Of a stretch of DNA of 64,000 nt, positions 45,055-52,974 are shown one piece after another. Origin of the DNA: Senimuribacter sp049852125. GTDB taxonomy: Bacteria; Bacillota; Clostridia; Peptostreptococcales; Anaerovoracaceae. The notes below the pieces were generated by a model, which saw nothing but the letters and a program-made list of their open reading frames with translations, searched no databases and had not been told where the DNA came from. Where the stretch lies: NCBI RefSeq assembly GCF_049852125.1, contig NZ_CP187532.1, forward strand, positions 2,542,001 through 2,606,000. The letters run 5' to 3'. The translations under genes were made by a program, and so were the position numbers. Each line of letters opens with the position of its first letter. The first letter of the stretch is position 1.

Positions 45055-46410
45055 TTATATAATAGAAATGTCTATACTTACTACAGCGCCCTTTTGATCT
45101 GTTCTGTTTGACAGCTTTAAAGCTCCTCCATGTCTGTGACACAGAATCTGGCATATTACCAGTCCCATACCCATATGATCGCCGCTGCCGGGCATAGGAA
45201 CGCCTTTCTGTCTGCTCAATACCGCCTGTGGAAAACCCGGACCATCGTCGCTGACCGCAATTTGAAGCCTGCCTTCCTTCACAGCAATGCGCATATCAAT
45301 CTGCCCTTCAGCAAATCGAAGTCCATTTGCTACAACATTCTCCAAAATTCGATAAAGCACCTGACTATCTAACTGTCCGTTCGTCTGCTCTCCTTCTTCT
45401 ACGCTGACGTGCAGAGCAATTCCCTGCCGCTGTGCGATTAAATGAAAATCTTCTTCCATCTCTGTCAGAATATCTACCAATACACAGTCACGTTTTTCCA
45501 CTTCCAATTCCTCCATTCGGCTGACCTCGCCGATCGACTGTGTATATCGTTGTAGCCGTCCTGCTGCCAACTCCAGTTTGTCAGCAGTTTCCGCCACCTG
45601 CTTTCTGTCCAGCGTTCCATCCTCCAAATGCATCTGCAAATATTCCGCATAGCCCTGTATAATGGCAATTGGGTTTCTAAGATCATGAGCCATAGACGCC
45701 TGAAGAAGTTTTTTCGCTTCTAAAAGATCCCAGAGCTGCTTCTGATTGCTTTCTAAGGTTTCCCGCATAGTCTCAAAAGCATCGCAAAGATTTCCCATTT
45801 CATCGCGGCTTTCATATTTGATATTAAAATCTAAATCCTGACCGCCAATATGCTCGGCCGCTGTTTTCAATTCTTCTATAGGTAACTGAAGCTTACGTTT
45901 ATAAAACCAAAAAGCACAGAGTACAATACCGATGAAAGCGTAGATAACCGGTAAAATCACCATAGCCGCGGAGGTTCCGATATAAGCTGCTTTCCGTTTC
46001 GGCGGCAGCGCCTTGTAGCTGGCCGCCACCTGATCAGCTGTTACACGAAGATTTTCCAGTTTGCGTATTTTCAGACTGTTACTCCCAGGGATCAAAATTG
46101 ACTCACCCTCATCTTCTCCCTCCGCCGAAGCGCTGATGATTTCAAAGGCCTCCTGCATACGATCATAAAGTAAAATATCGTCCCCTGAATGAGCGATGGT
46201 AGAATACATTATTTCACTGCCGTCAGAATATGTGAGATTGAAATTGATAACCGTATAATCTTCTTCCGGCATCAGCCACTTCTGAAACGCCAGACCACCG
46301 GCAATGGTCAATCCTGATGCCGCAAGCACCGCGGTCAGGGTAATCAGCATAGCCAGAATAAAGGTCTTACGTAAAGACAGATTCTTCAGCCTTCGTTTCA
46401 TCCGTTCCAT
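45055..46410 (-). CDS. Sensor histidine kinase
   Basis: A ~451-aa kinase: TM1 near residues 16-38, an outside part of ~110 residues, TM2 near 155-177, HAMP (LPIEELKTAAEHIGGQDLDF), phospho-acceptor AMAHDLRNPIAIIQGYAEYL and HATPase with VANGLRFAEGQIDMR and DDGPGFPQAVL, GMGLVICQILCHRHGG. Several starts are possible: TTG 46428, ATG 46410 (GGGGGAT about 10 nt before, preferred) and ATG 46401 (ATGA overlap with the regulator stop). It pairs with the upstream regulator. Confidence 0.88.
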   Translation of the reverse strand: MERMKRRLKNLSLRKTFILAMLITLTAVLAASGLTIAGGLAFQKWLMPEEDYTVINFNLTYSDGSEIMYSTIAHSGDDILLYDRMQEAFEIISASAEGEDEGESILIPGSNSLKIRKLENLRVTADQVAASYKALPPKRKAAYIGTSAAMVILPVIYAFIGIVLCAFWFYKRKLQLPIEELKTAAEHIGGQDLDFNIKYESRDEMGNLCDAFETMRETLESNQKQLWDLLEAKKLLQASMAHDLRNPIAIIQGYAEYLQMHLEDGTLDRKQVAETADKLELAAGRLQRYTQSIGEVSRMEELEVEKRDCVLVDILTEMEEDFHLIAQRQGIALHVSVEEGEQTNGQLDSQVLYRILENVVANGLRFAEGQIDMRIAVKEGRLQIAVSDDGPGFPQAVLSRQKGVPMPGSGDHMGMGLVICQILCHRHGGALKLSNRTDQKGAVVSIDISII

Positions 46411-47081
46411 CTGTATCCGATCCCCCAAATTGTCTCTATATAGTCTTCATAGTCTTTGCCTGCAGCAGCCTGCAGCTTCACGCGAATTTTACGTACATGC
46501 TCCTTAATTACGGAATCGTCCCCCTCCGAATCAAATCCCCACACAGCCTCATAGATTCTCTCACGTGAAAAAACCTGCCTCGGGTGTTCTATCAAAAAGC
46601 GCATAATATCAAATTCTCTTTTAGAAAGCTGAATTTCCTCCGCTTTCCAGGAAACTGTCCGTTCGGACAAGTTCATAATAAATCCATGTGAAGTTAAAAT
46701 AGCCGTTTCGAAGCGCTCCCGCTGTTCTCTGCGCAAATGCGCCTCAATACGAGCGGTCAACTCCCTGAGACTGAATGGTTTTGTAATATAATCGTCGCCT
46801 CCTGCCCGGAAACCATCCACCTTATCTGTTTCCTCAACACGAGCAGTTAAAAAAAGAATAGGGCAGCTTACCTGATTGCGAATCCTTCTGCACAATTCCA
46901 ACCCATTCGTTCCGGGCATATTGATATCAAGCAAAATCAAATCAGGCTGAACGCTCAGCCTTTCCACTGCCTTCTCTGCATTTTCCGCAACCCATACAAG
47001 ATATCCTGATCCTCTCAAATGGGACTCCAGCAAAGTGGTCATCATGTTCTCATCATCCACAACTAATATTTTCTGTGCCAT
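46398..47081 (-). CDS. OmpR-family response regulator
   Basis: A 227-aa receiver plus winged helix. Acidic pair VVDDENM, phospho-Asp in DLILLDINMPGTNG, Lys in DYITKPFSLRELTAR, and the C-terminal wing HVRKIRVKLQAAAGKDYEDYIETIWGIGYRWNG. It is translationally coupled to the kinase gene downstream. A leading gene of the kinase/lipoprotein/ABC group. Confidence 0.93.
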   Translation of the reverse strand: MAQKILVVDDENMMTTLLESHLRGSGYLVWVAENAEKAVERLSVQPDLILLDINMPGTNGLELCRRIRNQVSCPILFLTARVEETDKVDGFRAGGDDYITKPFSLRELTARIEAHLRREQRERFETAILTSHGFIMNLSERTVSWKAEEIQLSKREFDIMRFLIEHPRQVFSRERIYEAVWGFDSEGDDSVIKEHVRKIRVKLQAAAGKDYEDYIETIWGIGYRWNG

Positions 47082-47222
47082 GGTATCTCTCCTTTACAAT
47101 TAGGATACCATAAAAATGTCAAGAATCTGTCAACACATGATGTGTTTCTGTTTATATTTCATCCCTTTCTATGCTTGCTCCGGCCCCAGCGTTTTCACCT
47201 TCGACGCTCCAATACGGAACCG

Positions 47223-48611
47223 CTATAATTTTCTGGCAATCGCCTGCTCCCGAAGCTTTTTTCTTGCAATAAAGAAAGTAATAATGTGCCCACTGAGCGT
47301 CACCGTCCATGTCACCGGGTAAGTAAGGAACAGCATTTCCACCGTATGAAAAGCAGGCATCTGAAAAATCGTCAAAATCCAGAATACTCTCAGTCCACAA
47401 ACGCCTACCAGCGTGACAACCATCGGTATAATAGAATATCCCATACCTCTCAAAGCGCCTACCATAACGTCCATCGCGCCGCCAAGCGCATAGGTAAGGG
47501 CAATAATCCGAAGCCTTTCCATTCCGGCGTCAATAACGATATCGCTGGAAGTATAGATGCCTAAAAGCTGTCGTCCAAACAAAACAGCCAGACTTCCCAT
47601 AATCAGCCCTACCGCGACTACACACATCTCGCCGCGCCCCAAAATCTTGTCAATCCGTTTAATTCTTCTTGCTCCTATGTTCTGGCTTGTGAAGGATATA
47701 GTCGCCTGATAAAACGCGTTCATCGCAAAGTATATAAAGCCCTCAATATTTGCGGCTGCTGAGCTTCCTGCCACTACCGTCGCGCCAAAGGAATTGACGG
47801 AAGCCTGAATTAAAACATTTGTCAATGAGAAAATCATCCCCTGCACGCCAGCCGGAAGGCCGATCCGCAGAATCGCCATGACCTTATCGCCGTGAACCCG
47901 GAGGTTTCGCAGCGTCAGACGGATATCACTTTGTTCGCGGATAAGACATCGAAAGATTAGAACAGCAGAAATCCACTGAGAAATCGCGGTAGCCGCTCCA
48001 ACGCCGGCAACATCCATCTTCAGCGAAATAACAAAAAACAGATTTAAACCTACGTTAACAACACCTGAAAAGGCCAGATAATACAATGGTCTCCGAGTAT
48101 CTCCCACGGCCCGCAAAATCGCGCCGCCGAAGTTATATACCATCATCCCGGTCATACCGAGAAAATAAATTCGCAAATATTCTGTAGCCAGAGGAAGCAC
48201 CTCATCAGGCGTCCCCATCCACATGAGAAAGTATTTCGACAATATCATGCCGATCACAGTGAGCGCTATACCGCTGATCAGGCTCAAAGCCATAGTCGTA
48301 TGAACCGTATCGGATAATTCCTCCCGCTTACGTCCTCCAAAATACCGCGCTACGGTGACATTCGCACCGACGGACAGCCCGATAAACAAATTAGTCATCA
48401 GACCGATCAGCGCAGTATTAGAGCCAACTGCCGCCAACGAATTATCTCCCGCAAAACGGCCCACCACTATAATATCCGCCGCGTTAAACAACAGCTGCAG
48501 AATACTGGACAGCATCAAAGGCAAGGTAAATATCAGCATTTTCATCAATACTGGTCCCCTTACCATATCTATTTCAAAGGTTTTCTTTACTTTCTTGCTT
48601 TCATTTTCCAT
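47223..48611 (-). CDS. MATE-family efflux transporter
   Basis: A 462-aa multidrug/toxin extrusion protein with twelve helices in two related halves: GPVLMKMLIFTLPLMLSSILQLLFNAADIIVVGRFAGDNSLAAVGSN opens the first half and GLPAGVQGMIFSLTNVLIQASVNSFGATVVAGSSAAANIEG opens the second. The exported compound is unknown. Single-gene unit. Confidence 0.93.
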   Translation of the reverse strand: MENESKKVKKTFEIDMVRGPVLMKMLIFTLPLMLSSILQLLFNAADIIVVGRFAGDNSLAAVGSNTALIGLMTNLFIGLSVGANVTVARYFGGRKREELSDTVHTTMALSLISGIALTVIGMILSKYFLMWMGTPDEVLPLATEYLRIYFLGMTGMMVYNFGGAILRAVGDTRRPLYYLAFSGVVNVGLNLFFVISLKMDVAGVGAATAISQWISAVLIFRCLIREQSDIRLTLRNLRVHGDKVMAILRIGLPAGVQGMIFSLTNVLIQASVNSFGATVVAGSSAAANIEGFIYFAMNAFYQATISFTSQNIGARRIKRIDKILGRGEMCVVAVGLIMGSLAVLFGRQLLGIYTSSDIVIDAGMERLRIIALTYALGGAMDVMVGALRGMGYSIIPMVVTLVGVCGLRVFWILTIFQMPAFHTVEMLFLTYPVTWTVTLSGHIITFFIARKKLREQAIARKL

Positions 48612-48694
48612 ATTCTGCTCCTCCCCACCAGCTATTCATTATATGCCTTTATCTCAAAGGATGCAAGAGGCACATTGTTTTTAACTTGTTTCTC

Positions 48695-49351
48695 TTATAA
48701 GAAGTCCTTCTTTTCCAACAAAACTCCCCTATCGATAACTAGAAAATGTTCATTCCATCTACCTGCTACCAATTCCTCCAGAATGATATTACTTCCATCT
48801 ATATACTTCACCTCTGCCTGAATCATCGCGGCATTTCTTTTCGCCGCTTCCTGATATTCCCGATTATGGCAGTCTATAAGACCACTGTCTACAATATCCA
48901 CATGATGATAACCGTCAAACCACCGTGTAAAAGTTTCTATTCCCTTCCTCTTGCCATGGCGCTTGATCAAATCCGCGTATATTTTTTCTATGGACAGACA
49001 ACCGTCCTCCATATCTGTTAAATATAGATGCTTCTCCTCCTTCAAATTAAATCCGCTCCGATTGTCTGTATGTAGCTGCAGACTGATGCAATCATCGACC
49101 TTCGGAATTACCGTTCGAAACGGAAATGCTTTGCCAAGAAGTGATCCTCCGCACATTCCCATAGAGATCAGTACCAAATCGGTGTCCTGCGGCAGTTGAT
49201 TCATTACGTCAAAGAGCGCTTCCCGCATTTTTACTGGCTCCGCATGCAGTCTGCGATCCAATTCTATCACAGGATAATCCGTACCCTCCTTCTTCTGTGC
49301 CGCCGCAACCTGCTTTTTCAGCGAGCCACAAGTAATAATATAGGTCTTCAT
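48695..49351 (-). CDS. DUF1638-family protein
   Basis: A 218-aa protein of DUF1638 type. The start at 49349-49351 (MKTYIITCGSLKKQ) follows AAAGGAGGAAATATTT; an ATG 21 bp upstream is less likely. Landmarks are VLISMGMCGGSLLG, the KVDDCISLQLHTD segment and WFDGYHHVDIVDSGLIDCHN. Family genes are often found beside methylotrophic or corrinoid functions, but the reaction is unknown. The next gene upstream is a CbiT-like methyltransferase. Confidence 0.75.
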   Translation of the reverse strand: MKTYIITCGSLKKQVAAAQKKEGTDYPVIELDRRLHAEPVKMREALFDVMNQLPQDTDLVLISMGMCGGSLLGKAFPFRTVIPKVDDCISLQLHTDNRSGFNLKEEKHLYLTDMEDGCLSIEKIYADLIKRHGKRKGIETFTRWFDGYHHVDIVDSGLIDCHNREYQEAAKRNAAMIQAEVKYIDGSNIILEELVAGRWNEHFLVIDRGVLLEKKDFL

Positions 49352-49374
49352 AAATATTTCCTCCTTTATCAAAA

Positions 49375-49396
49375 GGACAGGCCCTCGGACCTGTCC
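49375..49396 (-). terminator. Terminator or attenuator between the methyltransferase-like and DUF1638 genes
   Basis: Arms GGACAGG and CCTGTCC around an 8-nt loop, followed by TTTT on the minus strand, then at once by the DUF1638 ribosome binding site. It could limit read-through rather than end transcription. Confidence 0.55.
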
Positions 49397-49435
49397 CTCC
49401 CTTTTCTCATCATAACTACATTATCTCAGACAGCG

Positions 49436-50344
49436 TTACTGCTCTGCTTTGCCTGTGATAATCCACGGCGCCGGCTGTAATTCAAAAGCATTCTTAGCGC
49501 CCAGCTTTGATACGGATACCTGAATAACCTCTGCTTCCTTAATTCCATATCTTTCAAAAGTTGCCTGCATATTTCCGGCCACTGAGAAATCCAGAGTGTA
49601 AACCACAATATTGATCAAAGGATTCAGCTTCATCAGACATTCAATTTCCTGCTCCATGCTGGCGGATGCCGCAATAAACGCAATCGTAGGCGCCGGAAAG
49701 TCTGACAGTGTCTTCTCATCCACATGATCAATCACCGTCATATTACGCAAATCAAAATAATCGATGTTTTCTTCCATAGCGTCTCGTTCCTGCTTATTGT
49801 ACTCTACGGCAACAACAATACCTTCATTAGCCAAAAAAGCTGATTCAATGGCAACGCTTTCACCGCCGATAACACAGACCGTATCTTCTCTGCCAATATG
49901 CATTTTGTTCAGAATGATCGTGCGAATTTCACTTCCTAAACGGCGAGACGAAGACCCTTTGCGGAAATTCAAGCTATCCAATCCGCTTTTATAAGTATTT
50001 CTGGCATTCTGATTTACTACCAGCATCCCTGCCGACGCGTTAATACCACGATTGATCATATCGCTGACCTTATCATGTTTAATTGCGCCCACCGGTTCAG
50101 ACCCTTCATTATACCAAACCTCACAATCTCCAAGACCCGCGTTCCACATGTGATAGAAGATGTTCTCATCCCCTGCTTCCATAAAAGCGAGCACGGCTTT
50201 GTGAGACTCCACCGTAGGAATCAAATTCTTGTTTCTCTTGGTGATATCCATCATTTTGATCTGTTCCAGATCAATCGGCGAATTCTCCGCATAATATTGA
50301 AGCCAGGATAAAATAATCTGGTTAGTAAAAAGCTGTTCTTTCAT
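49436..50344 (-). CDS. CbiT-like SAM-dependent methyltransferase, function unassigned
   Basis: A 302-aa protein whose middle (about 145-215) is a class I Rossmann methyltransferase core: NKMHIGREDTVCVIGGESVAIESAFLANEGIVVAVEYNKQ then ENIDYFDLRNMTVIDHV, with the order and spacing of the precorrin-6B decarboxylating methylase CbiT. The N-terminal ~130 residues (WLQYYAENSPIDLEQIKMMD...) are unlike CbiT and may be a separate domain. No other cobalamin-synthesis genes are adjacent. Probably works with the DUF1638 neighbour (inference). Confidence 0.55.
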   Translation of the reverse strand: MKEQLFTNQIILSWLQYYAENSPIDLEQIKMMDITKRNKNLIPTVESHKAVLAFMEAGDENIFYHMWNAGLGDCEVWYNEGSEPVGAIKHDKVSDMINRGINASAGMLVVNQNARNTYKSGLDSLNFRKGSSSRRLGSEIRTIILNKMHIGREDTVCVIGGESVAIESAFLANEGIVVAVEYNKQERDAMEENIDYFDLRNMTVIDHVDEKTLSDFPAPTIAFIAASASMEQEIECLMKLNPLINIVVYTLDFSVAGNMQATFERYGIKEAEVIQVSVSKLGAKNAFELQPAPWIITGKAEQ

Positions 50345-50493
50345 AAAGCTTGCCTCCCTTCGGCATTTAATTTATTTGTCGTATATATGTATTATACAAT
50401 TTTTGCAAGTCATTTGCCATAGGGAATTGCGAAAGCTACAGGAAAGGCAGCATGAAATTACACGAGTTCTGCTAACAGCTTTCACATATACGA

Positions 50494-50793
50494 TTATTCC
50501 ACAATCGTTTGATCTTCGATCTGAATCTCGGTTTCCATCCGGTACTTTTCTTTCAAACGTCCTAATTTTTTAAAGTGCGGCTGCTGCGTATGCCTTTGCT
50601 GGGCGTCCCTGCTTTCCCACTGCTCCCATAGAAATATCTGATTTTCAGCGTCTGCCGGGTAATAATAGCTGTACCTTATACATCCTTCCTCTGCTCTGGA
50701 CGCCTCAATAACGCCGCTGGCTTTTACTTCATCAAAAAAAGCGTCTCTTTCCTCTCTGCATTCCAACGTGTATGTCACATAAAAATTTGTCAT
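50494..50793 (-). CDS. ABM-domain monooxygenase-like protein
   Basis: A 99-aa ferredoxin-like alpha/beta barrel of the antibiotic biosynthesis monooxygenase family (YgiN/HmoA-like): FYVTYTLECREERDAFFDEV at the start, EEGCIRYSYYYPADAENQIFLWEQWESRDAQQRHTQQPHF in the middle. Such proteins act on quinols or are small dimers of unknown substrate. The start follows AAAGGAGGCGTTTG. It is the last recognisable host gene before the prophage. Confidence 0.85.
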   Translation of the reverse strand: MTNFYVTYTLECREERDAFFDEVKASGVIEASRAEEGCIRYSYYYPADAENQIFLWEQWESRDAQQRHTQQPHFKKLGRLKEKYRMETEIQIEDQTIVE

Positions 50794-50830
50794 ATCAAAC
50801 GCCTCCTTTCACCCTTTATTATTTTACCAC

Positions 50831-50863
50831 AAAAAACGCCTTGGAAAACCCAAAGCGTTTTTT
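50831..50863. terminator. Bidirectional terminator near the host/prophage boundary
   Basis: Arms AAAAAACGC and GCGTTTTTT extended by TTGG/CCAA with one mismatch. It has A-runs and T-runs on both sides and can end transcription from either direction. Confidence 0.75.
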
Positions 50864-50979
50864 TGTAATCCTTTTGTGGAGCAACTCCTTATCTCAAAGA
50901 TAGTTCCGAACCCTTATTTTATACACTTTTCAGTGTGTTTTGTTACTAACCAGTTTCTAATGGAAAACAATGCACATCA

Positions 50980-51918
50980 TCACTTGCAAAGTTCATTGAC
51001 CTTCTTCTGTACTTCTGTATAGTTATATCCTGCTTTTTCCAGTGAAGATTTTCTTGCATCACCATTTCCCCATTTACCTTCAATAACTTCCTTTGCAATT
51101 TCATCAATGGATTTCTTTGCAGGTGTTGCAGACACCGCCTGACCACTTTTTGTTGTGATGAATGCGTCAAAACCTTTTGCTTTAATTTTTGCAAGCATTG
51201 CTTCCGCATTTGATTTTTTACTGTATGCACCAACCTGAATTTTATACAAACCATTGACTTGCACCATGTAAGTGTCAAAACCTGCTGCCTTTACTTTTGC
51301 AAGCATTGCATCAGCATTTGACTTCTTTGAAAAAGCACCAGTCTGAACACGATAAAGAACACCGCTTTCTTCTGTCTTTCCACCAAGCTGTGCAGTCACC
51401 TTTGCTGCCAGGTCACCAAGTCTTGAATATAACCAGTCACCAGGGCAGGACTTGTTTGCAAACCATCTGTGAACTGTGATGACCATTTCATCATCCTTTG
51501 GTTCATAATTCAAAGACTTGTCCTTGTCACCGAACCAAAGAAGTTTGGTCTTTCCATTTCTCTTGCAGATGTCCACACATAACTTGATAAGTGACTGATA
51601 AACAGCATCATTCATTGCATAAGGTGCAGTTTTATCAGATGCACATTCAATTGTGATTGCTCTTTGGTCATTTGCACCACTGGAAGAACACCAAGACCTG
51701 TTCTTTTCTTCAACAATCAAAGAAATTCTTCCATCAGAACCAATTCCATAATTGCAGGATGCATCCCTTCCCTTTGGGAAGCAGGCACAAATGGTTTCAC
51801 AAGATAACTGACCAACCACACAATGTGGTGTGATTCTGTCAATGCTGTGTGTTCTCTGTCCTGAATGGTTTGGACTTAAACCAGTATAACACACCAATGG
51901 ACTGTTTGTGTATGACAT
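50980..51918 (-). CDS. Endolysin: N-acetylmuramoyl-L-alanine amidase with SPOR repeats
   Basis: Cleaves the amide bond between muramic acid and the stem peptide at lysis. The start at 51916-51918 (MSYTNSPLVCYTG) follows GAAGGTGAATAAT, 1 bp after the holin stop. Residues ~1-170 form an amidase_2 domain (RITPHCVVGQLSCETICA, NRSWCSSSGANDQRAITIEC, VITVHRWFANKSCPGDWL). Two SPOR-like repeats follow (VLYRVQTGAFSKKSNADAML and LYKIQVGAYSKKSNAEAML), then a Cpl-7-type wall-binding segment near the end (KSIDEIAKEVIEGKWGNG). Adjacent holin completes the lysis cassette. Confidence 0.9.
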   Translation of the reverse strand: MSYTNSPLVCYTGLSPNHSGQRTHSIDRITPHCVVGQLSCETICACFPKGRDASCNYGIGSDGRISLIVEEKNRSWCSSSGANDQRAITIECASDKTAPYAMNDAVYQSLIKLCVDICKRNGKTKLLWFGDKDKSLNYEPKDDEMVITVHRWFANKSCPGDWLYSRLGDLAAKVTAQLGGKTEESGVLYRVQTGAFSKKSNADAMLAKVKAAGFDTYMVQVNGLYKIQVGAYSKKSNAEAMLAKIKAKGFDAFITTKSGQAVSATPAKKSIDEIAKEVIEGKWGNGDARKSSLEKAGYNYTEVQKKVNELCK

Positions 51919-51919
51919 A

Positions 51920-52342
51920 TTATTCACCTTCTTTTTCATTTTTCTTTGTTAAAACTTCAATTGCCTTTGTGATTGCTGATGGAATAGGAAGACCCATCAA
52001 TCCTGCATTTTCAACAATGCTGATGGTTTCATTTGCAATATATCCAATCACAACTGCATCCCTGACAAAGTTTGTGTTCATAATCAAGTCAAGTCTGCAA
52101 GCAATCAGGACAATCAAAAGGGTCATGCCTTTTCTGCACAACCCTTTCCATCCTGCCCTGGATTCCAAAGCACCTGATTCAGTTTTTCCGCTGTTATGGA
52201 AGACACCTGCAACAATCAATCCTGTCACATAGTCAATCCCCATAAAAATCACCAAGGTTGTCAATGCAGCATCCCACCCCCCAAACAGGGAAGCAATGAA
52301 TCCACCGACAACACCAAAAGCTGTTGTAACATATCCTTTCAT
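51920..52342 (-). CDS. Phage holin (TcdE/toxin-secretion family type)
   Basis: A 140-aa protein with about three hydrophobic helices: TTAFGVVGGFIASLFGGWDAALTTLVIFMGIDYVTGLI, MTLLIVLIACRLDLIM and VIGYIANETISIVENAGLMG. The DYVTGLIVAGVF...ESRAGWKGLCRKG block is the hallmark of the holin family that includes TcdE. It makes the membrane lesion that releases the endolysin. It starts after a strong terminator hairpin (52376-52406). Confidence 0.9.
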   Translation of the reverse strand: MKGYVTTAFGVVGGFIASLFGGWDAALTTLVIFMGIDYVTGLIVAGVFHNSGKTESGALESRAGWKGLCRKGMTLLIVLIACRLDLIMNTNFVRDAVVIGYIANETISIVENAGLMGLPIPSAITKAIEVLTKKNEKEGE

Positions 52343-52375
52343 TCCAATCTGTCCTTTCTTTTTAGTTCATAAGAA

Positions 52376-52406
52376 AATCCCCTTCCAATCATAATGGAAG
52401 GGGATT
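52376..52406 (-). terminator. Terminator between tail and lysis genes
   Basis: Perfect 12-bp arms (52376-52387 and 52395-52406) around a 7-nt loop, followed by TTTTCTTATG on the minus strand. Confidence 0.75.
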
Positions 52407-52418
52407 CAGTGTGGTTTC

Positions 52419-52544
52419 CTACTGTGCAAGGTCACCACAATCAAGGTCAATAAGTACCTGCTTCACCTGTTCCTGAATTCTTGCAGGAACATCAGCAAAA
52501 GTTTTCTTGCCTTTGATGATAAGTGTTGCATATACAACGGCCAT
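52419..52544 (-). CDS. CD1375-like small phage protein (copy 2)
   Basis: A 41-aa protein MAVVYATLIIKGKKTFADVP... The start ATG at 52542-52544 is preceded by AAAGGTGGTGGAAACC. A longer in-frame start at 52616 would overlap the next gene and is rejected. It is a paralogue of the gene just upstream. This family sits in the region before the holin of many clostridial phages; its role is unknown. Confidence 0.75.
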   Translation of the reverse strand: MAVVYATLIIKGKKTFADVPARIQEQVKQVLIDLDCGDLAQ

Positions 52545-52581
52545 GGTTTCCACCACCTTTCTAAACCAATTTTTGATGTGC

Positions 52582-52689
52582 TTAAACATCTGCATCAAGG
52601 ATTGCCTGAACTTCATCCCTTAACTTTGCAGGTACATCATCAATGGTTTTCTTTCCTTTTCTGATTAAATCTGCATAAACCTTTGCCAT
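52582..52689 (-). CDS. CD1375-like small phage protein (copy 1)
   Basis: A 35-aa protein MAKVYADLIRKGKKTIDDVPAK..., start ATG 52687-52689 behind AAAGGCGGTGAATCAGG, stop TAA 52582-52584. About half its residues match the neighbouring 41-aa paralogue (VYA-LI-KGKKT--DVPA), so the pair arose by tandem duplication. Confidence 0.72.
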   Translation of the reverse strand: MAKVYADLIRKGKKTIDDVPAKLRDEVQAILDADV

Positions 52690-52707
52690 CCTGATTCACC
52701 GCCTTTC

Positions 52708-52974
52708 TTAACCAATCAGTTCATAGACATCACAAAGTGCAAGCTGTGTGTCAGTCAACTGGTTTTCCAGTTCAGAATTCTTTTCAGACATAGCCTTGAT
52801 GTATTCATCTTTGTCATACTGAACTTCATGATATTGATACACTTCAACAGGATTTCCCTGTTCATCTTCCTTTTTAAGAAGTTGAATGTCATCATGGACA
52901 TATACTGTGTCAATACCAACAATCAGTTCCACCGCCTGTTCTTTGCTGCCTGTTACATAACCACAATCAATCAT
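52708..52974 (-). CDS. Small phage tail-region protein, unknown
   Basis: An 88-aa acidic protein with a Tyr/Gln-rich YQYHEVQYDKDEYIKAM centre and a heptad-like C-terminal half (SEKNSELENQLTDTQLALCDVYELIG). It overlaps the reverse transcriptase stop by ATGA, so the two are translationally coupled. The position is typical of small tail-region proteins before the holin. It does not resemble the DGR accessory protein Avd. Confidence 0.6.
   Translation of the reverse strand: MIDCGYVTGSKEQAVELIVGIDTVYVHDDIQLLKKEDEQGNPVEVYQYHEVQYDKDEYIKAMSEKNSELENQLTDTQLALCDVYELIG

Noticed and set aside
50864..50979. Exact prophage attachment site
   Set aside because: The duplicate core cannot be identified without the far end of the prophage; no tRNA gene lies at this edge.
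52708..52974. The 88-aa gene after the RT as a diverged avd
   Set aside because: It lacks the four-helix basic character of Avd and is acidic with a Tyr/Gln centre; it fits a small tail-region protein.
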